A DNA stretch of 64,000 nt from Emticicia sp. BO119. GTDB taxonomy: Bacteria > Bacteroidota > Bacteroidia > Cytophagales > Spirosomataceae. Where the stretch lies: positions 1,364,001 through 1,428,000 of the forward strand of contig NZ_JACETV010000001.1 in assembly GCF_013912375.1 (NCBI RefSeq). Direction: 5' to 3'. The notes beneath the pieces are model-generated. The model saw only the letters and a program-made list of their open reading frames with translations, ran no database searches and was not told the DNA's origin. Both the position numbers and the translations under genes were made by a program. Positions 53,869 through 62,726 of this stretch are shown piece after piece (the first letter of the stretch is position 1; every line of letters starts with the position of its first letter).

Positions 53869-55626
53869 TCAAAATTTCTTTTGTAACGCCTCAATTGCTG
53901 CTGCTAAATATACCATTGGCGCGTTCCAGTTAATGGCAATTTCATTGGAAGCATAAGAGCAAACATCGTCGGTAAATGATTCATCTGCAATTTTGGAAGT
54001 ATAAGTGGCACATTTATCTTGTTGCCCTGGATTGGGCCCTCCGGAAAGTAAACCCGGAATAGGGTCAACAATTCCATCTGCTTCTGATGGGCGGTGGTGT
54101 GGGTGCATCACTTGTTTAGAGCCAAAGCCTGTCAGGAATGAATACCCTACAGCATTTCTTCCTAATAAGTAATCTAAATTGCCTAATGCCCCTTCAAGAT
54201 ATTTTTTATCTGATGTAATTTTATAAGCCTGCAAAAGTGCAACTCCCTGATTGGCAGCATGAGAACTACTGCCCCACATATAGTCTCGGGCAGTTTTACC
54301 CATAACTGTATTAAAAGCCTGTTGCTCAACCCCTGCGAGCAAATCATCTGCAAAGTGTATAATCATTTTTTTCAAGGCAGGTAATGCCTGCTTACCTCGT
54401 TGAGTCAGGATTTTCTCAGAACTAATTAAACTATAATATCCGAGCATTCTTACCTGATTCCATGTGGGTAATTGCAGATTTTTATCAGGAAAAAGATTTA
54501 TGGGTAAAGAATAGCCGTTATCTCCGGTACTTATCCAGAGTTCTATAGCTGCCCAAATCCATTCGTCCTGAGTGTTTCTATCTCCATATTCTCCGGTTAC
54601 AATATCCGGGTCAAATTGCTTATTATTTTCATTTTGCAGATATAAAGTATTCGGATTTGCCTTTGCCCATTCCCATGCTTTCTTTGCTGCGATGAGGCAG
54701 GAATCTGCTAATCCGGGTAATTGTTTTTCGTAGGACTTGAAAATTCTGTTTGCTTGTGCCATTACTGCTGCAAAATCAAGCGTGGCAGTAATGCTTTTTT
54801 GTACAGCATATCTTGGTTTAGTTGCCATTGCAGGCATAACCATACCATCAAAAGAGGGATTAGTTAATTTATGATATACCCCACCATCATCAGGGTCTTG
54901 CATAGTCAGCATCCATCTCAAATTCCAGAGTGATTCATCTAATAAATCAGGTATCTTATTATTGCTTTCAGGAATATTGATTTTAAAAGTTTTGAAATAA
55001 TCAGGGTGATCTTGGTATAATGAAAACAAAGTTGCCATTGTGATACCAGAATTGACAATGTATTTATTATAATCACCTGCATCGTACCAACCCTTTGGCG
55101 ATGAAATAATTGTATTTTCAGGACGAGCCTTACTTACCGCTGAAGGATGAATTAAAATTTTATCATCAGGATGCCCGGCACTTCTATGCCATTTACCTGC
55201 ATATTTTTCTGGTAAACTGGTTGAGGCTCTTTGGTAATAAAATCCTTTTAACGAAGCTTTTGCCGCTTCTCTGTAAATATCATTTTTTATTTCAAAAGAG
55301 TATGAAAGGGCTTTGTCAGAAATAGATATATAATATTTACCGGGTTTTTTGAAAGCGGAGAAATCAGCGATCTGTGTGGTTTTTTGAGAGATATTATTTG
55401 TTCTCTGTTCAGAGAGCTTTCCTTTGAAGACCACCTGCTTTTTATTTTGAGCAAGAATCACAAAATCATTTTGCAGGTCTCCTGTCCAGACGGCTATTTT
55501 AGGAGCTTCTGGATAAAAGCCTATCTGATTGAGTTTAATGTTCTCGGTTTGCGCAAAAGCAATTTGAACGCAAACAAGTGCTATCAGGAATAGCAAGAGT
55601 TGTTTGAGGTTGAAAAGACGGGTCAT
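53869..55626 (-). CDS. Glycoside hydrolase family 9 enzyme, exported
   Basis: A 585-residue protein. An N-terminal immunoglobulin-like domain (about 25-120: IKLNQIGFYPEAPKIAVWTG) precedes the (alpha/alpha)6 catalytic domain. Catalytic acid region GWYDAGDYNKYIVNSGI gives the GH9 Asp pair, and DDVCSYASNEIAINWNAP contains the C-terminal Glu; LTGFGSKQVMHPHHRPSEADG is the other GH9 signature. GH9 enzymes are mostly endo- or exo-glucanases on cellulose or glucomannan. The true start is ATG at 55626 (MTRLFNLKQLLLFLIAL), giving a normal signal peptide; an upstream ATG at 55701 would add 25 non-signal residues. The Dabb gene upstream ends in its own terminator. Confidence 0.9.
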   Translation of the reverse strand: MTRLFNLKQLLLFLIALVCVQIAFAQTENIKLNQIGFYPEAPKIAVWTGDLQNDFVILAQNKKQVVFKGKLSEQRTNNISQKTTQIADFSAFKKPGKYYISISDKALSYSFEIKNDIYREAAKASLKGFYYQRASTSLPEKYAGKWHRSAGHPDDKILIHPSAVSKARPENTIISSPKGWYDAGDYNKYIVNSGITMATLFSLYQDHPDYFKTFKINIPESNNKIPDLLDESLWNLRWMLTMQDPDDGGVYHKLTNPSFDGMVMPAMATKPRYAVQKSITATLDFAAVMAQANRIFKSYEKQLPGLADSCLIAAKKAWEWAKANPNTLYLQNENNKQFDPDIVTGEYGDRNTQDEWIWAAIELWISTGDNGYSLPINLFPDKNLQLPTWNQVRMLGYYSLISSEKILTQRGKQALPALKKMIIHFADDLLAGVEQQAFNTVMGKTARDYMWGSSSHAANQGVALLQAYKITSDKKYLEGALGNLDYLLGRNAVGYSFLTGFGSKQVMHPHHRPSEADGIVDPIPGLLSGGPNPGQQDKCATYTSKIADESFTDDVCSYASNEIAINWNAPMVYLAAAIEALQKKF

Positions 55627-55647
55627 ATTTGTATTATTTTTAAAAAT

Positions 55648-55687
55648 AAAGCCACACTTGCTTTTTATTATCAGAAAGTGTGGCTTT
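55648..55687 (-). terminator. Terminator after the Dabb gene
   Basis: A perfect 12-bp stem (55648-55659 with 55676-55687) followed in the minus direction by a T-rich tract (TTTTATTTTT). It separates the Dabb gene from GH9. Confidence 0.75.
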
Positions 55688-55739
55688 GGTTTGTGGAACA
55701 AAGTTTAATTTTGCTTATTGCGATTTACATTAGCAGGAA

Positions 55740-56147
55740 TTATCTCTTTGGCCCAATAGAATCATACACGTTCACTTTTTCCCATAAATGAGCGTAATCT
55801 TCCACAAATTTCAAATGAATAGGGTGTTTCTGATAAATTTCTTCTTCATCCAGATTATCAAAGAAACACAACCATGAAACCGAATAATCTCTCACAATTA
55901 CACTACGGGTGGTGGTCGCAGGAACACCTATATGTACCATTCGGATAGTTGGTACTTTAGACAGTTTCTCTAAACCTTCTAACAATTTAGCTTTATCGGT
56001 TTCACTATCAGGGTTTTTCAAGTAAAAATAGACATGATGCACAAATAATTCTTTGAATGTTTTAGCTTCAGCGATGTTTACAACTCCTATAGTTCCGGCT
56101 GCGAGAGCCGAATTTTTTACAAAATTTCTACGTGATATTCCGTTCAT
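55740..56147 (-). CDS. Dabb-domain protein with twin-arginine leader
   Basis: A 135-residue protein beginning with a Tat-type leader (ISRRNFVKNSALAAG) and a stress-responsive A/B barrel (Dabb) domain (VHHVYFYLKNPDSETDKAKLLEGLEKLSKV, VIVRDYSVSWLCFFDNLDEEEIYQKHPIHLKFV, first and last blocks shown in part). Dabb proteins are small dimers of mostly unknown function; Tat leaders suggest a folded, perhaps cofactor-bearing, periplasmic form. ATG at 56147 is preferred because it starts the leader; ATG at 56192 would add 15 residues. A 12-bp palindrome lies 64 bases upstream. Confidence 0.8.
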   Translation of the reverse strand: MNGISRRNFVKNSALAAGTIGVVNIAEAKTFKELFVHHVYFYLKNPDSETDKAKLLEGLEKLSKVPTIRMVHIGVPATTTRSVIVRDYSVSWLCFFDNLDEEEIYQKHPIHLKFVEDYAHLWEKVNVYDSIGPKR

Positions 56148-56210
56148 TGGTTCGCATAATTTAATAATTACAGCTTTGATGAATTCAATCAAAACAGGTG
56201 CGAATAAAGT

Positions 56211-56237
56211 AAATAATTGTCAAATTGACAATTATTT
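56211..56237. repeat. Perfect 12-bp palindrome upstream of the Dabb gene
   Basis: AAATAATTGTCA (56211-56222) and TGACAATTATTT (56226-56237) flank a 3-base AAT loop. It may be an operator or the terminator of the GH44 gene; no T tract follows in the minus direction. Confidence 0.4.
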
Positions 56238-56286
56238 GAAAAGTATTGATTAAAATTATTCTATAAAATTAGTAGATTAAAATTGG

Positions 56287-58167
56287 TTACTTCTGAATCA
56301 CTATTTTCTTTACTATTGCTTTTTCGCTACTTATCAGCCTTGCAAAGTAAACTTTTTCAGATAAATTATGATTTAATTCAATGGTTTTACTGTCTTTCTG
56401 AATAGATTGTTCATAAATCTTTTTCCCTTGAACATCAATCAATTCAATTTTTTCGAATATTTCACCCTCCCACTGAATAGTTATTTTATTAGCTGATGGA
56501 TTAGGAAATACCTTGACAGACATAACTTCCTCTGAATTATTACCTAAAATAGTGGCCTGGCCGACTTTTCCTGTGAATTGAATGGATACTACAGACAAAG
56601 GTGGGAGAGAAGTATTAAGTTTATTGTCAGTAATTGTCAAATTACTTTCAGATAAAGCATTTTTGGTATGAGAAAAGAAAGTTTCTGAATTCGGCAAAGA
56701 CTTCAGACTCAACGCTCTCGCCTGCAGACTATTCAGTATAAAATTATCAAAATTTAAATTGATACTCTGATTGGTAGTAGCTGACCTGTTTACTAACACT
56801 ACTGTAAGGGAATCCTGTGTTGAATTAATGCTTGGGTAAGCTGAAACCAATGTTTCATTAGAAGATTCACCTTTGATAGAGATTGATTCATTATAGTTAC
56901 TGAACAAATGAAGCGTTTCCCACATACCCGGTTTCCAGTGCCAGGGAGAGAATATTTCCACACCATTTTTCATAAATTCGCCCATGGTTGAGGCATACCA
57001 AACGGCTGTTATATTGGCATTGTCTCCTTCAATTCCCATTTCAGTCAAGCCTAAAGTTATGCCATGATTTGCACCAAAATATCTCAACAACCAATCATTT
57101 ATTCGTCCGAAAATGTATTCTTTGTTCTGGCTATTGTCCCATGTTCCATTTACATTTTTTACTCCATTTGCGCCCGGATAAACGTAGTTTCTATCGAAGA
57201 AAACCCTGTGTAATTGAACGATTTCTTCATTTATCGTGGTGGTAGGGTAAAAATGGATATCCAGAACATCAAGCAATTTTGTGCCTGTGGCTTTTTGCTC
57301 TTCTGCTACTCTTTTGATGAAATATTCTAACCATGGGTAATTTTTGCCTTGGTGATTAATTGCTACAGGCCAGTTATACCATTGCCATTCATTGGCGGTA
57401 ACAGGACCAACCAGTTTAATTTCAGGGTATTTTTCTCGAGCTTTTTTAGCAACTGCAAAGTATTTCTGCAAAAATTCTTCGGCAGGTATAGGTTTGGGTA
57501 CTACATCATCGTGTGTACCATTCCATATTTCTGCCTCATTATCCATATTCCAGTAAATAATTTTGCTTTTATCAAGGCCTGTGCCCTTTACCCCAAACCA
57601 ATGGTCGAGGATACCAGTTGTGGAGTCGGCTGGCCATTTTTCCAGATATAGATCAGGGTCTCCATCGGTTTTTGCTTTTGTGCCGATAGGATTTAATATG
57701 CCATTTCCGGCTAAGTTCTGATTGACGCCTTCCCACCAGGTTGATTTGTTGTAGCTCCAGTCATTGAAATTGTAAGCATTTGTTTTAGCCGCCATACCTA
57801 TCAACTGAAAAGCCCACATACCCTGAGCTATCGGAAAATTCTTTTGTAAATTCTTTGCGACATTATCCCAGTTATTGGTATATACATTATTATACCAGTC
57901 AGGATGGCTTGAAAGTTTTCTGCGCCAGTTGTATTTAGTACTATTATTTCCGCCACTTTCCCGAAAGAATGTTACGCCTGCATCACGCAAACGGGTTAAT
58001 TCTTCTGCTGATAATTGTTCGTTCGGGCTGGATGAAGAAAAAGAATTGTTTCTACCATAAAGGTATGGCGAAATGGGTTTTACTTCTTTGGTAGGGTCAA
58101 TTTTGATGGAAACCTGTGCAGAAATGCTGAGACTAACCAGTATGAGTAGTATGGATAAGTTTTTCAT
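56287..58167 (-). CDS. GH44-like glycoside hydrolase with type IX sorting domain
   Basis: A 626-residue secreted enzyme: signal peptide (ILVSLSISAQ), catalytic TIM-like domain (about 25-470) and a C-terminal sorting domain (VKVFPNPSANKITIQW to VKKIVIQK), which sends it through the type IX system to the cell surface. GH44 hallmarks: YLYGRNNSF, RESGGNNSTKYNWRRKL, a catalytic acid in YWNMDNEAEIWNGTHDD and the nucleophile in LGLTEMGIEGDN. GH44 enzymes are endo-glucanases or xyloglucanases with some mannan activity. It is the surface endo-acting member of the glycan group. Upstream (minus) it is separated from the aldo/keto reductase by palindromic element B. Confidence 0.88.
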   Translation of the reverse strand: MKNLSILLILVSLSISAQVSIKIDPTKEVKPISPYLYGRNNSFSSSSPNEQLSAEELTRLRDAGVTFFRESGGNNSTKYNWRRKLSSHPDWYNNVYTNNWDNVAKNLQKNFPIAQGMWAFQLIGMAAKTNAYNFNDWSYNKSTWWEGVNQNLAGNGILNPIGTKAKTDGDPDLYLEKWPADSTTGILDHWFGVKGTGLDKSKIIYWNMDNEAEIWNGTHDDVVPKPIPAEEFLQKYFAVAKKAREKYPEIKLVGPVTANEWQWYNWPVAINHQGKNYPWLEYFIKRVAEEQKATGTKLLDVLDIHFYPTTTINEEIVQLHRVFFDRNYVYPGANGVKNVNGTWDNSQNKEYIFGRINDWLLRYFGANHGITLGLTEMGIEGDNANITAVWYASTMGEFMKNGVEIFSPWHWKPGMWETLHLFSNYNESISIKGESSNETLVSAYPSINSTQDSLTVVLVNRSATTNQSINLNFDNFILNSLQARALSLKSLPNSETFFSHTKNALSESNLTITDNKLNTSLPPLSVVSIQFTGKVGQATILGNNSEEVMSVKVFPNPSANKITIQWEGEIFEKIELIDVQGKKIYEQSIQKDSKTIELNHNLSEKVYFARLISSEKAIVKKIVIQK

Positions 58168-58239
58168 GACAAGAAATGGAGATCATTTATGAATAAATCA
58201 TGTTAAAAAAAGTATAGCATGACCAGACCCGACATTTAG

Positions 58240-58413
58240 AAACTGCTTGAGTTAACCTTATTGAATGAAAAAAGTCGATTTTTGTTCAATACTGCGCTTT
58301 AAAAATCCTCATTTAGCGCTGCTAAACTCCGGTTTTTAAATCTTGTCTTGAATCAAAAATCACCGCGTCGGCGGACCGCTCTTTTTATTTTCAAAATTTA
58401 ACTCAAACAGTTT
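58240..58413. repeat. Imperfect palindromic element B, MITE- or REP-like
   Basis: Sixteen-base terminal inverted repeats with one mismatch (58240-58255 with 58398-58413) enclose 174 bases. Inside are further pairs: GATTTTTG-TTCAA (58277-58289) with TTGAATCAAAAATC (58348-58361), and TTTAGC with GCTAAA around the loop GCT. The interior shares TTGTCTTGAAT-CAAAAA with element A at 45837. It lies in an intergenic gap and is not coding. Confidence 0.5.
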
Positions 58414-58423
58414 CTTATTCTTA

Positions 58424-59416
58424 TTAACCTTTTAGAATATTTTCTATTTGCTGGAGTTCATCATGCGAGAAATCCAGATTGTGCAAGCACCTCAACGAAT
58501 CTTCTAATTGCGAAACACGACTTGCACCAATCAATACCGATGTAACTCTATAATCTTTTAATAACCAGGCTAAAGCCATTTGTGCCAATGTCTGGCTACG
58601 CTCTATTGCCAGATTGTTTAATTGTTCAATTTTTGCAATAACACTCTCACCTATCTGATTCTCCTGCAAATGTCCGTGTGATTTAGCTGCTCTCGAATCT
58701 GCAGGGATACCTTTCAGATATTTATCCGTCAATAATCCTTGTGCTAAAGGGGAAAAGGGGATACAACCTACGCCATTTTCTCCTAAAACATTTAATAAAC
58801 CACCCTCAACCCAACGCTCGAACATGGAATATTTAGGCTGATGTATCAGACACGGAGTACCTAATTGATTTAGTATTTCAATTGCTTTAGCCGCATCTGC
58901 AGCCTGATAATTTGAGATACCTACGTATAAAGCTTTGCCTTGCCGTACGATCAAATCCAGTGCCGACATCGTTTCTTCCAAAGGGGTGTCTGGGTCAGGG
59001 CGATGGTGGTAGAATATATCAACATACTCTAAACCCATACGTTTCAGACTTTGGTCGAGGCTGGCTACGAGATATTTTTTTGAACCCCATTCACCATAAG
59101 GTCCTGGCCACATTAAGTAACCTGCCTTAGATGAAATAATTAATTCGTCACGATATTGAGCAAAGTCTTTTTTTAGAAGTAGTCCGAAATTTTCTTCTGC
59201 TGAACCCGGCGGTGGCCCATAATTATTGGCCAAATCAAAATGGGTAATGCCGTTATCAAAAGCCGTGCGTAAAATATCCCGGTAGTTTTCAAAGACATCA
59301 ACACCTCCGAAATTGTGCCAGAGACCTAAAGAGATTACAGGTAATTTAATACCGCTCTTACCGCATCTACGGTAAGTCATTTGTTCATACCGGGTAGGAT
59401 TTGCTAAATAGCTCAT
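58424..59416 (-). CDS. Aldo/keto reductase (L-glyceraldehyde-3-phosphate reductase/MgrA type)
   Basis: A 330-residue NADPH-dependent reductase. The N-terminus (RYEQMTYRRCGKSGIKLPVISLGLWHNFG) and the block FDLANNYGPPPGSAEENFG, with its Tyr, are typical of the MgrA/YghZ clade. The catalytic Lys lies in IISSKAGYLMWPGPYG, the His in DIFYHHRPDPDTPLEETM, and VLIGASRVSQLEDSL is the cofactor-phosphate region. It is the fourth gene of a minus-strand glycan group; it could detoxify aldehydes or reduce a sugar-derived intermediate, but no specific role can be read. The SASA gene starts 17 bases upstream of its end of the adjoining reading frame. Confidence 0.87.
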   Translation of the reverse strand: MSYLANPTRYEQMTYRRCGKSGIKLPVISLGLWHNFGGVDVFENYRDILRTAFDNGITHFDLANNYGPPPGSAEENFGLLLKKDFAQYRDELIISSKAGYLMWPGPYGEWGSKKYLVASLDQSLKRMGLEYVDIFYHHRPDPDTPLEETMSALDLIVRQGKALYVGISNYQAADAAKAIEILNQLGTPCLIHQPKYSMFERWVEGGLLNVLGENGVGCIPFSPLAQGLLTDKYLKGIPADSRAAKSHGHLQENQIGESVIAKIEQLNNLAIERSQTLAQMALAWLLKDYRVTSVLIGASRVSQLEDSLRCLHNLDFSHDELQQIENILKG

Positions 59417-59433
59417 ACTATCTTTTGTTAAAA

Positions 59434-61392
59434 CTATTCAAATTTTTTTCCAACAGTCAAACCTTTCCAGTCATCAGTGCGGAATGGACTGGCAGGTAAA
59501 CCGTCTGCATTAAATAAGTTTGCATCATCAGGTGCATCCGCCCAGGCATATCTTACTGCAATAGGTTTCATTGATTTAGGGTGGTAAACAACCACTTTAT
59601 CGCCTATTATCTCTGCTTTGGCGTAATAAAATACTTTATCTTCTCCGGCAATTTCAAAACCTTTGAGATACCCGAACTTATCTTTTGCTATTAGACCTTT
59701 GCCAACATATTTAAAAGAAAGTGTGGCTTTGCCATCTTCAAATTTTGCAGATTCATACATTGGTCCCGAATGAAGTACATCTTGATTATAGTCAAATTTT
59801 AAGGCATTTAAGGCTAATCGATGCCCTACATCCTGCTTATTGGTCGGGTGAATATCTTTAGGGTTTCCGACATCAGTGGTTACAGCCATACCCGTTTTGG
59901 GTAGGCTCAAGGTCATGGTTTGTGCTTCTCTTAATTCTCCCCAGTTACTACCCTGATTACTGGTCTGGTAATCGCCATAGCTCGACAACTGAACGAAATA
60001 GAAGGAGAAATCATCCTTCCATTGTTTTCGCCAGTCGTTTATCATCAGAGGGAAGCTCTTTCTATATTGATAGGCTCTTCCAGCATTACTTTCTCCCTGA
60101 TACCAGAGTGCACCTTTGATGGCAAAAGGCACTAATGGAGCAATCATGGAATTGTAGATGGTTGTGCCCAGGTTATTACTTGAATGTACATATTCATGTT
60201 TATCCGCAAAAGATGGCATGATTTTCCAGCTATTTGCTAAGCTGATTTTGTCTGTTCCTGCACTTACATACAAATCATCAGCACTACCCATCAGACCTAA
60301 ACCATACCAGGATGGATTCACCATACCGCCAAATTTTATTATTAATTGATTGCTACCGGCCTTCCAGGTATTGGCGGGGATAGTGATTTTGCGTACACCT
60401 TTTTCTATTCCTTCATATACCAGATTTCCATTTATATAAATCTGGTTCTGGTTATCCTGTATGCCCAAACCTAAAGTTGTTTCTTTAACGGTCATATCAC
60501 CAGGCATATCAATGGTACGTGCCATATAACCATTTCCACGAAACATCCATACTCCTTTCCAATCCCATTGTCCTAATGGATTTCCGGCACTCAGCCATTT
60601 GGAAAAATCATAGTTTGGCTCGAGGTACTTCCTTTCATCATCAACAGTTGGATTGATGCTTTCAATCCCCAAAAGGTTCTTTCTTGTTTTTGCATCATGT
60701 ATCTTATCCGCATCAGCCCAGTTATCCGGCAAGCTCTGTGCATAGGTTTTCAATTCATCGTTTGTCAGCATCGCCTCCCGGCTAATCCACCCTTCTATTT
60801 GTGAACCTCCCCATGAAGAATGAAGTAAACCAATAGGAATATTGAGTTTCTTATATAATTCCCGGGCAAAAAAGAAGCCGACCGCTGTGAAATTACCAAC
60901 GGTTTCAGGGGAACAGATTTTCCACTCTCCCGACTTTAAATCGGCCTGTGGAGTCATCATTACTTCGTGATCCACATAAAAATGTCTGATTTTCGGATAA
61001 TCGGCATCTTTCTTTTCTTCAATATAATTATTTGCTTGTGCTACCCGCCATTCCATATTCGATTGTCCTGAGCATAGCCATACTTCACCAATCAAAATAT
61101 CATTGACTGTCAGATTGCCTGATTTTGCGGAAGCTGTCAATTGATAGGGTCCACCGGCTTCCATTGGTGAAAAGCTAACCATCCACTTACCCGAAGCATC
61201 AGCTTTGGCTGATTGGGATTGATTATTTAAAGTTACTTTTACATTTTCGCTGGCAGAAGCCCAGCCCCATACAGGAATGGTTTTTTGACGTTGAAGTACA
61301 ACATGGTCTGAAAACAGACGGGCAAATTTTAATTGTGCGAATGCTGCTGATTGCAAAGCCAATAACAACAGAACCGATAAACATCGTTTCAT
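59434..61392 (-). CDS. Sialate O-acetylesterase-like (SASA) enzyme, exported
   Basis: A 652-residue exported SGNH-type esterase. Signal peptide (LLLLALQSAAFAQ) starts at ATG 61392; the longer frame to 61515 would overlap the epimerase gene and is rejected. Catalytic serine in LCSGQSNMEW, block GALWYQGESNA and the Asp/His in GNPKDIHPTNKQDVGHRLA. A jelly-roll domain is inserted between about residues 255 and 390 (FSKWLSAGNPLGQWDWKGVW, MVNPSWYGLGLMGSADDLYV). SASA enzymes remove acetyl groups from sialic acid or, in glycan loci, from plant polysaccharides such as acetylated mannan. Here the neighbours (epimerase, GH130) suggest deacetylation of a beta-mannan. Confidence 0.87.
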   Translation of the reverse strand: MKRCLSVLLLLALQSAAFAQLKFARLFSDHVVLQRQKTIPVWGWASASENVKVTLNNQSQSAKADASGKWMVSFSPMEAGGPYQLTASAKSGNLTVNDILIGEVWLCSGQSNMEWRVAQANNYIEEKKDADYPKIRHFYVDHEVMMTPQADLKSGEWKICSPETVGNFTAVGFFFARELYKKLNIPIGLLHSSWGGSQIEGWISREAMLTNDELKTYAQSLPDNWADADKIHDAKTRKNLLGIESINPTVDDERKYLEPNYDFSKWLSAGNPLGQWDWKGVWMFRGNGYMARTIDMPGDMTVKETTLGLGIQDNQNQIYINGNLVYEGIEKGVRKITIPANTWKAGSNQLIIKFGGMVNPSWYGLGLMGSADDLYVSAGTDKISLANSWKIMPSFADKHEYVHSSNNLGTTIYNSMIAPLVPFAIKGALWYQGESNAGRAYQYRKSFPLMINDWRKQWKDDFSFYFVQLSSYGDYQTSNQGSNWGELREAQTMTLSLPKTGMAVTTDVGNPKDIHPTNKQDVGHRLALNALKFDYNQDVLHSGPMYESAKFEDGKATLSFKYVGKGLIAKDKFGYLKGFEIAGEDKVFYYAKAEIIGDKVVVYHPKSMKPIAVRYAWADAPDDANLFNADGLPASPFRTDDWKGLTVGKKFE

Positions 61393-61454
61393 AGTAAGGT
61401 CATTTAAAGAAGGTTGAATAATTCGTTTAAAATTATCACATTTTATACAGACTC

Positions 61455-62630
61455 TTAAGATAATCTTCTGATAACTTCCATACAGGCACGGGCATTGTGA
61501 TAAGGGCATTTCCAAAAACCTGCTTTATCGTGTCGTAGCATAGGTTTATTATTTTCATCTATGCCCCAATACCATTCACCACTTGTCGTAATCAATGATT
61601 TTTTAATGAAATTCCAACTTGCCACTGAATGGTCTAAAAATTCTTTCTGTTTTGAAATTTCGTAAGCATTCAGAAAACCCACCATTGCTTCGGCTTGTAC
61701 CCACCAATGTTTTTCTTTATTCAGGTGATGGTTGTCCTGTTCATTAAACATGCCCCCATCGGTATCCAAACCTTTTTCTGATGCCCTGGCGATCTGGACA
61801 GCTAATCTCCTTATTTGTTCTAATCGCTTTTTATCGCCTAATACCTCAGCTGCTTCAACTAATAACCATGAAGATTCAATATCATGCCCGAAAGAAACAA
61901 TATCTGATTTTACAGTCCAGTCATCATCAAAAAACAAATGTTGGGTAAAAGTATTTCTGTCAACAATATGCTCAATAAAGTTTCCTAATAAACCTTTAAT
62001 TTGTTTAGCTAAATGTTCGTTTTTCCAGACTCTATAAAGATTAGTAAAAGGCTCAATGATATGCAGATGTGTATTCATTGATTTTTTCTGATCTTGCTTA
62101 CCCTGTGTAATCACGTTATCCTGAATAATTTTCCAATCAGCAGTAGTTACTTCATAATATCCCCCGTGTTTTGGATCAAATGCTACGTGTTCAAGAATCT
62201 GAAACAGTTCAATAGCCTTATCTAACGCCTGTCTGTCATGAAAAGCCCGATAATATTCTGAAAATCCATATAACATAAAACCCTGTCCATAGATTTGTTT
62301 ATGGATTTCTTTAGGATTTCCCTGATAATCGACCGACCAATAGCCTCCACTATTTTTCTTGTCCCAGAAATGCTCGAGGAGATAATCATACGCTCGCTTA
62401 GCTACTTCTCTGTAAATAGGTATGGGCTGATACAGATAAGCTGCCGAGAAAGTCCAGAGAATCCGACTATTTAAAACCAGCCCCTTTTCTGCATCTTTGA
62501 CAATCTTGTCGTCAGCAGTAATTTTACCATAAAAACCGCCATGCTCCTTATCTATGGCATTGGTTATCCAGAAATTAAGGATATTATTTAATTCTGTTTC
62601 AACTTCGCTGCGAAATGTTTTTAAATCCAT
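61455..62630 (-). CDS. Cellobiose 2-epimerase (AGE family)
   Basis: A 391-residue (alpha/alpha)6 barrel enzyme of the N-acylglucosamine/cellobiose 2-epimerase family. Blocks: LRILWTFSAAYLY-type SRILWTFSAAYLYQ, EHGGFYGKITADD, KHGGYYEVTTADWKI, IVSFGHDIESSWLLVEAAEVLG (catalytic His) and KEKHWWVQAEAMVGF (second His pair). It converts the reducing-end glucose of beta-1,4-linked disaccharides (cellobiose, mannobiose) to mannose or the reverse. Next to a GH130 phosphorylase it supplies Man-beta-1,4-Glc for phosphorolysis, the known mannan pathway of Bacteroides fragilis and Ruminococcus. Length is normal. Confidence 0.92.
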   Translation of the reverse strand: MDLKTFRSEVETELNNILNFWITNAIDKEHGGFYGKITADDKIVKDAEKGLVLNSRILWTFSAAYLYQPIPIYREVAKRAYDYLLEHFWDKKNSGGYWSVDYQGNPKEIHKQIYGQGFMLYGFSEYYRAFHDRQALDKAIELFQILEHVAFDPKHGGYYEVTTADWKIIQDNVITQGKQDQKKSMNTHLHIIEPFTNLYRVWKNEHLAKQIKGLLGNFIEHIVDRNTFTQHLFFDDDWTVKSDIVSFGHDIESSWLLVEAAEVLGDKKRLEQIRRLAVQIARASEKGLDTDGGMFNEQDNHHLNKEKHWWVQAEAMVGFLNAYEISKQKEFLDHSVASWNFIKKSLITTSGEWYWGIDENNKPMLRHDKAGFWKCPYHNARACMEVIRRLS

Positions 62631-62726
62631 TATTGAAGAAACTTAACAGGTATATTGCCTTTATGTATATAATTTATCAAGTTATAAGGTTGGTGGAGAA
62701 AGACAAAGTTAATTGAAATTCATAAT

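Noticed and set aside
61393-61515. Longer start of the SASA esterase overlapping the epimerase gene
   Set aside because: The added 41 residues hide the signal peptide and overlap the start of another gene's 3' end; ATG at 61392 gives a normal signal.
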